Source: Rhynchonema sp. JSB1_4
Taxonomy: Eukaryota > Nematoda > Chromadorea > Monhysterida > Xyalidae
Reading direction: 5' to 3'
NCBI GenBank assembly: GCA_030248065.1
Contig: JASAMV010003643.1
Span: 17,233-81,232, forward strand
Length of the DNA stretch: 64,000 nt
A program made the translations under genes and the position numbers. The notes below the pieces were generated by a model that saw only the letters and a program-made list of their open reading frames with translations, was not told the origin of the DNA and searched no databases. Of the stretch, positions 47,278 through 56,407 are shown in pieces. The first letter of the stretch is position 1. Every line of letters begins with the position of its first letter.

Positions 47278-47295
47278 TACACCACTGCCCCCAAC

Positions 47296-47640
47296 CAGTG
47301 TAGTTCCTGGTCCGGCGCGGCGGTTAGTGTAGCTACCCCTTTTTTCCGCGCGGCGGTTAGTGTACCTCCCTGGGGGGGAAGGGGGGAAGACCCAAATCCA
47401 GGAAAAAGTCACTTTTTGAGGTTGAAAATTTGACCGATTTTTGCCCCTTTTTGGAAAAAATTCTCCATAAAAAGGGTATTTTGGCGACTTTTGACATCAT
47501 TGACCTAAAAATCACCCAGTTTAGGCCTAAAAATGCCCATTTTAGGCCTAAAAATGCCAATTGAGGCGATTGGTGTACCTGGCGCGGCGGTTAGTGTACC
47601 TTAGGGGGGAGACCCCCTCCCCTCCCCAGGAACTACACTG
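47296..47640 (+). mobile_element. F-family element F7 (left arm)
   Basis: Ends CAGTGTAGTTCCTGG / CCAGGAACTACACTG. Perfect duplications CCCCCAAC at 47288-47295 and 47641-47648. Iteron GGTTAGTGTACC. Mirror is F8. Confidence 0.95.
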
Positions 47641-47823
47641 CCCCCAACCCCCCTCGGGTTTTGTGGTAGGTAATTTTGAGAGGGGGTAACCCCCCAATCC
47701 CCCTGCCACTACTATGGTTGGACGAATTGAATTGAGCGAGCACAACAAGTGACAACTGGTCAGCGATCCACCGGTCGGTCGAATTACAGCCCCAAATTTC
47801 AAGCGTCACATTCACTCACAAAA

Positions 47824-47980
47824 ATGGAATCCCGCGTTGGCCGGTATTCTGGACCACGTGATCGACGCAGTGATGATAGCGGGGGTGAATCGTACAGCCG
47901 ACAGCAATGCAGCTACCGTAATCGTGGTGAACCACCATATTATCAACATGATGACAGGAAACACGGCGCGCGACAACATG
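47824..47980 (+). CDS. Orphan first exon of an R/S/Y-rich protein, left arm
   Basis: ATG followed by MESRVGRYSGPRDRRSDDSG, then GESYSRQQCSYRNRGEPPYY and QHDDRKHGARQH, ending at a GTGGGT donor in phase 1. The composition resembles RNA-binding/splicing proteins. Downstream lies only repeat and LINE sequence, so the rest of the gene is missing here. The same exon is kept in the right arm (51642-51798). Probably a captured fragment. Confidence 0.45.
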
Positions 47981-48332
47981 GTGGGTTGGGCACGGCACGG
48001 GTTTTACTGTACCGGGAAACAAATTTTTTAGGTCTAAATATTTATGAAAATGTACTCTAAAACGCTAATTTCGCGCGTAGCGCACGATTTTCGCACATCT
48101 GGAGTGAATATACCGATTTTATACCGTTTTGAGCCAGAAATTTCAACCTACTGTGCCAGCCGGGGAGGGACTACCTTATGTACCCTAGGGAGTCCCCCCA
48201 GCTGCGCCAGTGGTCCGGACCGGAGAATAGGTAGTGTACTGGAGGCAGTGCTGTGGCTACTTTGGCGGGGCGGGTAGGGTACATACAGTGGTTGATTGAT
48301 TGATTATTTGCCAACGTTCGGTTGTCGTGGTC

Positions 48333-49581
48333 TCATAGTTGACTGAAGATGTCCGACAGATCTTCTGCGCATTTGATCGGGTTACGCCACAGATCGATTG
48401 GGCTCGTGGATACGGGTCGGCTTTTGCAACGAAACAGATGTTCGACCGTGTCAGGCTCGGTGCAGCATCGAGGGCACACGTTTTGTATGTTTGGGTCGAT
48501 GCGATTGCGATATGAGTTCAGCATGCGGCAGTGCCCACTGCGTAATTGCGCCAGGGTGCATCTTGTACGCCGATCCAGCGACTCTTCTTCTGGGTTGATG
48601 TCGGGTGGTTTGGTGCCCAGGACCCGATTGACGCTGAGTGCCGCCTTGTCCTGGGAGACGAAGTCGGTGTGGATCGCTTTCAGCGTTTTGCCGTAGTCGT
48701 ACTTCTTCTTCGTCATTACGGTGTTGCGTTGTACAGCTTCCGCGAATTTGGACTGAAGAGTAGGTCGACGTTTGGCTTTCGTGTGAGGGTCGGATGTCGT
48801 ATCGTGGCAGGGATGTTCACGAAGTTGCGCTGCTGCCAGGAATTGCGCGCTGACCATGTCGAGATGGCGGTTGACAGTCAGCTGCTTGCACTCTTGGTGA
48901 AGGTGGTCTGTATTTGACATCAGATGACAGCCGGAAATGACCCTCAACGCGGCATTTTGGGCTGGCTGGATGCGGTCAATGCCCTTCTTGTTCGCGGTTG
49001 GTTTCCATACCGGCGCAGCGTAGTTTATTATAGACTTGCTGATGGCATTGAAGGTGACATTGAGGGTCTCCTTGCTTTGTCCCCAGCTAGTGCCTGCCAG
49101 CGCCTTCAGGATCGAGTTGCGCGATTGTACCCGCGACCGAATTGACTCGCATTTTCGGGTAGGAGTCGCTGGGAAGCCATGTGCCGTTGATGTATATGAG
49201 TGGAGTGAAGGATTTGACCGCGGGTTTGCGGCCTGATGTCAACACTGTGGACGGTTCGGAGCGAGGCATCGCGCGAAGAAGCCGCAGATGGATTTAGCCT
49301 GAGTGGGGCGGACACCGCTTCAAGGTCGTTGCCGCTGGCTAGCACGGTGAAGTCGTCTGCGTAGGACACGACTTTGAGAACGGCGGAGGGGTGGGGGTAC
49401 GGCGGACGTAAAAGTATGAAGAGGCATGGAGACAGTACTGAGCCTTGTGGGACCCCACTGCGCACGATGCAGGTGGACGACAGGACCCCGCGGAAGCTCT
49501 CCACAACGAGCCCATTTTGCCAATCAAGCCCCGCGCGCTAAATTCACACGAGTGCGCTCACAAGTCGAACGCCTTCGATAG
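48333..49581 (-). pseudogene. Jockey/I-type LINE reverse transcriptase, left copy, frameshifted
   Basis: The C-terminal 205 codons are open (48333-48947) and match the right copy. Upstream, motif B (SGVPQGSVLSPCLF) and the YADD catalytic box are readable at 49320-49480, but frames change between them and the tail, and a stretch is deleted. Homology to the right copy ends at the SKAFD (motif A) codons at 49564-49581. Non-functional. Confidence 0.9.
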
Positions 49582-49946
49582 ATTGATTCCACCTTTTCAT
49601 TGTCACAATGGTAGACAGCGCTGTTGTTGTTGAGTGGTTAGCGCGGCAAGCCGTGTTGGTGGTCTTACGGGTGGGCAGACAGGAGCAAAAAATGAAGATT
49701 GGGCGGTATGATTTGGCTTCCGCGCGTTTTTACTTCCCTTCTCAACTCAACACCCCCCTAGCATCCAACCCACACCACGCGCACCTCCTTCCCTAATGCT
49801 GCTTTCCTATCTCGCTTCCCCACCCCCTCCTAAACTAAAACCATTGTCGGGGCAAAAACCGCGCAGCTCACAGCAATGAACGATGCAGCCGACACGACAC
49901 AAAAATTGCCTAACATTTGCTGATCTTGTTGGCCTCTAAATCGCTC
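49582..49946. other. IR2 centre: non-palindromic spacer
   Basis: About 365 bases between the two LINE copies with no mirror symmetry. CCCC/CACACC-rich in the second half. LINE homology stops on both sides at the same CTATCGAAGGCGTTCGA codons. Confidence 0.8.
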
Positions 49947-51314
49947 CTATCGAAGGCGTTCGACTGTCTGTCGACCATGACTTCTCATCGTACGTTCGAA
50001 TTTATGCGCGCGGAGGGGGCTTGACAACGTTCTCGTTCTAAATGGCTGGCCAATTACGTCCGAGGCAGACAGGCCAAAACGCTCTTCCGCGGGGTCCTGT
50101 CGTCCACCTGCATCGTGCGCAGTGGGGTCCCACAAGGCTCAGTACTGTCTCCATGCCTCTTCAACTTTTACGTCCGCGACATCCCCACCCCTCCGCCGTT
50201 CATCAAAGTCGTGTCCTACGCAGACGACTTCACCGTGCTAGCCAGCGGCAACGACCTTGAAGCGGTGTCCGCCCCACTCAACGACTACATCCAACATCTT
50301 TGCGGCTTCTTCGCCGGATGCGGCCTCTCAGTCTCCGAAACCAAGTCCACGTCCACAGTGTTGACATCAGGCCGCAAACCCGCGGTCAAATCCTTCACTC
50401 CACCCATATACATCAACGGCACACGGCTTCCCAGCGACTCCTACCCGAAAATTCTGGGTGTCGTATTCGACCCAGGCATCAGATTCGAACGCCATTGCGA
50501 GTCAATTCGGTCGCGGGTACAATCGCGCAACTCGATCCTGAAGGCGCTGGCAGGCACTAGCTGGGGACAAAGCAAGGAGACCCTCAATGTCACCTTCAAT
50601 GCCATCAGCAAGTCTATAATAAACTACGCTGCGCCGGTATGGAAACCAACCGCGAACAAGAAGGGCATTGACCGCATCCAGCCAGCCCAAAATGCCGCGT
50701 TGAGGGTCATTTCCGGCTGTCATCTGATGTCAAATACAGACCACCTTCACCAAGAGTGCAAGCAGCTGACTGTCAACCGCCATCTCGACATGGTCAGCGC
50801 GCAATTCCTGGCAGCAGCGCAACTTCGTGAACATCCCTGCCACGATACGACATCCGACCCTCACACGAAAGCCAAACGTCGACCTACTCTTCAGTCCAAA
50901 TTCGCGGAAGCTGTACAACGCAACACCGTAATGACGAAGAAGAAGTACGACTACGGCAAAACGCTGAAAGCGATCCACACCGACTTCGTCTCCCAGGACA
51001 AGGCGGCACTCAGCGTCAATCGGGTCCTGGGCACCAAACCACCCGACATCAACCCAGAAGAAGAGTCGCTGGATCGGCGTACAAGATGCACCCTGGCGCA
51101 ATTACGCAGTGGGCACTGCCGCATGCTGAACTCATATCGCAATCGCATCGACCCAAACATACAAAACGTGTGCCCTCGATGCTGCACCGAGCCTGACACG
51201 GTCGAACATCTGTTTCGTTGCAAAAGCCGACCCGTATCCACGAGCCCAATCGATCTGTGGCGTAACCCGATCAAATGCGCAGAAGATCTGTCGGACATCT
51301 TCAGTCAACTATGA
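49947..51314 (+). pseudogene. Jockey/I-type LINE reverse transcriptase, right copy, 5'-truncated
   Basis: A 399-codon frame (50115-51314) covers motif B (SGVPQGSVLSPCLFNFYVRD), the YADD box, the LGVVFD-x-G motif after it, the thumb (AAPVWKPTANKKGIDRIQPA, QNAALRVISGCHL) and a C-terminal CPRCC ... HLFRC zinc knuckle, typical of Jockey/I-group non-LTR retrotransposons. Motif A (SKAFD) is readable at 49949-49964, but stops separate it from the frame. The endonuclease and 5' half are absent, so it cannot be autonomous. Confidence 0.9.
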
Positions 51315-51641
51315 GACCACGACAACCGAACGTTGGCAAATAATCAATCAATCAAACACTGTATGTACCCTACCCGCCCCGCCAAAGTAGCCACAGCACT
51401 GCCTCCAGTACACTACCTCTCCGGTCCGGACCACTGGCGCAGCTGGGGGGACTCCCTAGGGTACATAAGGTAGTCCCTCCCGGCTGGCACAGTAGGTGAA
51501 ATTTCTGGCTCAAAACGGTATAAAATCGGATATTCACTCCAGATGTGCGAAAATCGGCGCACGCGCGAAATTAGCGTTTAGAGCATTTTCTAATTTTGAC
51601 CTAAAAACCCCGCAGTAAAACCCGTGCCGTGCCCAACCCAC

Positions 51642-51798
51642 CATGTTGTCGCGCGCCGTGTTTCCTGTCATCATGTTGATAATATGGTGGTTCACCACGA
51701 TTACGGTAGCTGCATTGCTGTCGGCTGTACGATTCACCCCCGCTATCATCACTGCGTCGATCACGTGATCCAGAATACCGGCCAACGCGGGATTCCAT
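51642..51798 (-). CDS. Orphan first exon of an R/S/Y-rich protein, right arm
   Basis: Mirror of 47824-47980, same reading frame, with one visible change (P to S at residue 11) and an intact GT donor. Downstream sequence is repeat, so it is also without further exons. Confidence 0.45.
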
Positions 51799-51987
51799 TT
51801 TTGTGAGTGAATGTGACGCTTGAAATTTGGGGCTGTAATTCGACCGACCGGTGGATCGCTGACCAGTTGTCACTTGTTGTGCTCACTCAATTCAATTCGT
51901 CCAACCATAGTAGTGGCAGGGGGATTGGGGGGGGGGGGTTACCCCCTCTCAATACTTACATGCCCCAAAACCCGAGGGGGGTGGGGG

Positions 51988-52333
51988 CAGTGTAGTTCCT
52001 GGGGAGGGGAGGGGGTCGCCCCCCTAAGGTACACTAACCGCCGCGCCAGGTACACCAACCGCCTCAATTGGCATTTTTAGGCCTAAAATGGGCATATGTA
52101 GGCCTAAACTGGGTGATTTTTAGGTCAATGATGTCAAAGGTCGCCAAAATACCCTTTTTATGGAGAATTTTTTCCAAAAAGGGGTAAAAATCGGTCAAAT
52201 TTTCAACCTCAAAAAGTGACTTTTTCCTGGATTTGGGTCTTCCCCCCTTCCCCCCCCAGGGAGGTACACTAACCGCCGCGCGGAAAAAAGGGGTAGCTGC
52301 ACTAACCGCCGCGCCGGACCAGGAACTACACTG
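51988..52333 (-). mobile_element. F-family element F8 (right arm), mirror of F7
   Basis: Ends CAGTGTAGTTCCTGG / CCAGGAACTACACTG. Flanks GGTGGGGG (51980-51987) and GTTGGGGG (52334-52341) match at 7 of 8 and correspond to the CCCCCAAC of F7, so the insertion predates the duplication. Confidence 0.93.
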
Positions 52334-52351
52334 GTTGGGGGCAGTGGTGTA

Positions 52352-52757
52352 CAGTATTGTAAGGAAATAGAACAGGGGGGTCTATTTTTTTCATGGGGTA
52401 ATTTTGGGGGGGTTAAATTTATGGGGGGGTCGATTATTTTGGGGGGGTTATATTTTTAGTTTGGCCGAAAAAATTCTTTGTTAATAATGCCAATAAAAAT
52501 GGGTTGTTTTTAGTATTTTCTACATTTAAAAGCGTTAATTATGCTTAAAAAGCAGTATTCTGCTGAAAACTCAAGCTTAAAAAACGTTTGACACAACAAC
52601 ACAGCCCTACAATACACTAATCTGTGGTACGGTGGAGGTTGGGGATGGGGTTCTATTAATGGGGGGGTCAATTAATCGGGGGGGTTCTATTTTTGATTTC
52701 GAGCCATTTAGGGGGGGTTCAATTAATGGGGGGGGTCAATTAATGGGGGGCCAACGG
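52352..52757 (-). mobile_element. O-family element O2, mirror of O1
   Basis: Starts CAGTATTGTAAGGAAATAG (mutated CCGTATTG) and ends AACGG, TA on both sides. Same iterons as O1 in reverse, with more decay than O1. Confidence 0.8.
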
Positions 52758-53010
52758 TACCTAGCTACCCAGGCGGGGCGGCAACCTACTGTACCACCAA
52801 AAATGTGAGGCGGCAACCTACCTACTGTACCGGCCGAGCTAGGGGGGGAACAAAATTTTTCAGGTCGAACTATTGATGAAAATGTGCACTAACACGCTAA
52901 TTTCGCGCGTAGCGCGCGATTTTTCGCCTATTTTGGAGTAAAAAACTGTCGATTTCATACCATTTTGAGCCAAAAATCACAACTTACCAGTGTAGTTCCT
53001 GGGGGGAGGG

Positions 53011-53438
53011 CAGTGTAGTGGCAGGCAGATGGTTGCAAGGTACCCTTGGGGGGGATGGATCCAGATGGTTGCAAGGTACCCCCCTACCCAGCCTCCAGAA
53101 GGTTGCAAGGTACCCCTGGGGTCCGAAAAAAGGGTGTTTTTGCATGCTTTTTTCTGCAAAATTGGCCGAAAAAATGGTACTTTTTTGCATTTTGGCCGAA
53201 AATTTGCCCAAAATAGCTATTATATGGAGGTTTGCGCGCGGAGCGCGCGATTTTTGGGGTCGAAAAACACCCATTTTTGCCTACAAAAACCACAAATTGA
53301 TGGTTGCAAGGTACCCTCCGGGGTGGTTGCAAGGTACCTACCCTTCCCCCCCCCCCCCCCCCCCCCCCCCCCCGCCCAACCCCCCCGCGAGGCCCACTCC
53401 CCTACTCCTGGCCCCCATCCCCCCCAGCCACTACACTG
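53011..53438 (+). mobile_element. H-family element H2 (right arm only)
   Basis: Ends CAGTGTAGTGGCAGG and CCAGCCACTACACTG. Flanks GGGGAGGG (53003-53010) and GGGGAGAG (53439-53446) match at 7 of 8. GGTTGCAAGGTACC iterons. A run of about 30 C with one G lies at 53346-53374. The left arm has no element at the mirror site (about 46595). Confidence 0.88.
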
Positions 53439-53496
53439 GGGGAGAGGGTCCTCCCAGTGTAGTTCCTGGTCCGGCGCGGCGGTTAGTGTACCTACG

Positions 53497-53968
53497 CAGT
53501 GTAGTACTTGGCCAGGGTGTTGACGATAGATAGATTGGGACCCCAAATGTGTTGACGATAGATAGATGACCAAAGTCCGAAATCTGGGGGGGGGGGTCGA
53601 CCCAAACTTGTTGACGATAGATAGATGGTGGGGGGGGGGGGTCGCCAAAAATCAAGGTATAGTATAGTGCATTAAGTAGGTAATAATGTGTAAATATTAA
53701 TGAAAATGTGTATAGATGTACTAAAACCCCCCCCCCCCCACCAATTGCCTCTTTGGGACAAAAAATACCGATTTTGAGCCATTTTGAGGCAAAAATGCCC
53801 ATTTTGGGGTCGAAATGTGTTGACGATAGATAGATTGTTCCCAGAATTTGTTGACGATAGATAGATTTGCCCATAAGTGTTGACGATAGATAGATGAAAG
53901 CAAAAAGTTTTGACGATAGATAGATGAATTTGGGGGGGACCCCCCACCCCCCCCCAAGTACTACCCTG
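53497..53968 (+). mobile_element. E-family element E3
   Basis: Ends CAGTGTAGTACTTGG / CCAAGTACTACCCTG. Left duplication TACCTACG (53489-53496). Its right copy was separated by the later A3 insertion and is found at 54996-55003. GTTGACGATAGATAGAT iterons, direct. Closest to E1. Confidence 0.92.
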
Positions 53969-53971
53969 TAC

Positions 53972-54990
53972 TAGGCCTGGGCACAATACCACTTTTGACA
54001 CCCAATACCAATACCCAATACCAATACCGGCCCTGTACCAATACCCAATACCAATACCGAATTGGGGACCCAATACCAATACCAGTGTAGTGGCAGGCCC
54101 ATGTGTGGGAGGTAAGTATGATGCGGGGTTGGGACCGGAAGCGTGAGAGGTATGATTTTGGTCACCCAAAAAGGCGAAAAAACACCGTTTTTGTGATACA
54201 ATTTTGGCCAAAAATTGAGGTAAAAATAGTACTTTTTCAAAATTTTCGCCGAAAATCGCCTAAAAATAGGTATTATGGGTGGGTTTGCGCGCGGAGCGCG
54301 CGATTTTTGCGAAAATAAGGTCGAAAAACACCGATTTTTGCCTTAAAAAGGTATAAAATTGCTTGTGAGAGGTATGATTTGGAGTTGTGAGAGGTAAGTA
54401 CTCAACCCCCCCCCAACCCCCCCCCTCGGGTTTTGTGGTAGGTAAGTACTGAGAGGGGGGGGTAACCCCCCCCAACCCCCCCCCCAGCCACTACTATGAC
54501 CAATACCCAATACCAATACCGGGCGAGACCCAATACCAATACCAATACCCAATACCAAATCAATACTACTGAAGTGGTTGGTATTGGGTTTGGTATTGGG
54601 TTGGTATTGGTATTGAGTATTGGGTATTGGGTTGGTATGGTATTGGTATTGGGTATTGGGTATTGGTCTTAGTATTGGTTTGGTATTGGGTTTTCGGTCT
54701 GGTATTGGGTTGGTATTGGGTTTTGAGTCAGGTATTGGGTTTGGTATTGGTTTGGTATTGGGTTTGGTATTGGTTTGGTATTGGGTTTTCCTGGGTTAGT
54801 ATTGGGTATTGGGTTTGACCCAATACCTGGGCAAACCCAATACCAATACCCAATACCAAGACCAGGCCAGCTTCAATACCAATACCCAATACCCAATACC
54901 AGAAATAGACCCAATAAATACCAATACCAAACACTGGTATTGGTATTGGGTGGTATTGGTATTGGGTATTGGGTATTGTGCCCACCCATA
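53972..54990 (+). mobile_element. A-family element A3 inserted across the end of E3
   Basis: Starts TAGGCCTGGGCACAATACC and ends GGTATTGTGCCCACCCATA. Perfect duplications CCCTGTAC at 53964-53971 and 54991-54998, which include the last bases of E3. CAATACC arrays. M2 nested. Confidence 0.95.
54083..54498 (+). mobile_element. M-family element M2 nested in A3
   Basis: Starts CAGTGTAGTGGCAGG and ends CCAGCCACTACTATG. Perfect duplications ACCAATAC at 54075-54082 and 54499-54506 (an A iteron). Iterons GTGAGAGGTATGA; central GCGCGCGGAGCGCGCGA hairpin at 54287. Confidence 0.95.
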
Positions 54991-55450
54991 CCCTGTACCT
55001 ACGAACCTACCCCTTTTTTCCGTGCGGCGGTTAGTGTACCTCCCTGGGGGGGAAGGGGGGGGAAGACCCAAATTCAGGAAAAAGTCACTTTTTGAGGTAA
55101 AAAATTTGACCGATTTTTTGCCCTTTTTGGAAAAAATTCTCCATAAAAAGGGTATTTTGGCGATTTTTGACAACATTGACCTAAAAATTACCCATTTTAG
55201 GCCTAAAAATGCCCATTTTAGGCCTAAAATTGCTTATTTTAGGCAAAAATTGAGGCGGTTAGTGTACCTGGCGCGGCGGTTAGTGTACTAGTGTACCTTG
55301 GTCGCGGCGGTTAGTGTACCTTAGGGGGGGACCCCCCCCCCGCCTCCCCCCCAGGAACTACACTGCCCCCCACCCCAAAGGTACACTAACCGCCGCGACC
55401 AAGGACCAAGGTGAAGGTACACTGGTAAGTACACTAACCGCCGCGCCAGG

Positions 55451-55768
55451 ATTTTGGGCTTTTGGCTCGGGCCGGGCCGGGCATTGCGGCCTGTAGCTTC
55501 TGAAGTGACTTATTTTACTGAAAAAAGTAGGAATTTTTTGTCAAAAATACTAAAATTTCTGACGGATTAGTCAAGTAAGTGATCAGTATTGTCTATCTGA
55601 CGACTTTTTCATAAAAACAAAGAATTTTTAACCAAAAAAATAGGTTAAAAAATCGCAAAAATTATGACAAAAATTGGGTTAAAATCTGAGCCAAAAACTA
55701 GGGCGGGCCGGGCCGGGCCGGAGATTTGGGGGCTCGGGGTCGGGCTGGGCCGCCCGATGGCGACCTTG
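55451..55768 (-). mobile_element. K-type element fragment, right arm
   Basis: Mirror of 45787-46110, with GGGCCGGGCCGGG blocks at both ends. No intact TIR pair. Confidence 0.6.
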
Positions 55769-55881
55769 ATTTGAATTGTATTTCTTTTCTTATTCAAAGC
55801 GGAGGGGCAAACGGTTTTTGGGTTTTTGTTGACGCAACGCAGTCCTTTCTCTGGGCCGTTGTGCCCGACACCAAACACTAC

Positions 55882-55959
55882 GGGCCGTATCAACTTTGAA
55901 GGCAAGTTCATGCCAAGTCCATACCCATAATGGACTCGCCTTCAAAGTTGATACGGCCC
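55882..55959. repeat. Hairpin MITE remnant, right arm
   Basis: Mirror of 45596-45673 with the same near-perfect stem. Confidence 0.8.
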
Positions 55960-56407
55960 TAAAATACAGCCCCCGTAACCCACCGCAAGCGAGATCCATG
56001 CTCGTCGCTGCTTATCGACACGTGTATTAGCGGCAGCAAGCTGGCAATCGTCATAGTGTGCTTCGATCACCAAAACTTGGAACTGTTAGTTGGTGTTGGC
56101 GCTAACACGCAAAACATAGATAAAAAACAAAATGGTCTCGACACGATCCTCGCAGATCAAAATTACGGTGGGTTACGGTATACTCGGAGGCTGAATGACA
56201 ACCTCCTGTAGACTGCTTTTACTTGTCATTCTTTGCCAGAATACAACTTCCAAAAAGCGACTTTGCTTTCCCTTCCCTGTGAACCTTTGAAATCCAACCC
56301 ACGACCTGCCCTGCCATCGTCACCCCTCATCGCGCTACCCTCAACCGAAGTTGCTCTGGCTTGAATTTGCTGCTTGAAAAGTTACCTTCTCCAACGATTC
56401 TTTCCAG

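Larger units (their letters stand above)
41517..49581 (+). repeat. IR2, left arm of giant inverted duplication
   Basis: The sequence from TGATTTTACAGCCCAGCAAT at 41517 to the LINE piece ending at 49581 reappears in reverse complement at 49947-61902, with very high identity in the gene region. The mirror axis is constant (positions sum to 101524) through 43661-45116, and shifts elsewhere by insertions in the right arm. Confidence 0.95.
53455..55365 (+). mobile_element. F-family element F9, split by E3/A3/M2
   Basis: CAGTGTAGTTCCTGGTCCGG at the left, CCAGGAACTACACTG at the right, skeleton and GGTTAGTGTACC iterons at 55020-55330. Mirror of F6, which is intact at 400 bp. The E3+A3 insertion lies in its left iteron region. 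Confidence 0.88.

Noticed and set aside
48349..48917. Plus-strand frames of 115 and 123 codons (mirrored at 50730-51298)
   Set aside because: Antisense shadows of the LINE reverse-transcriptase frame.
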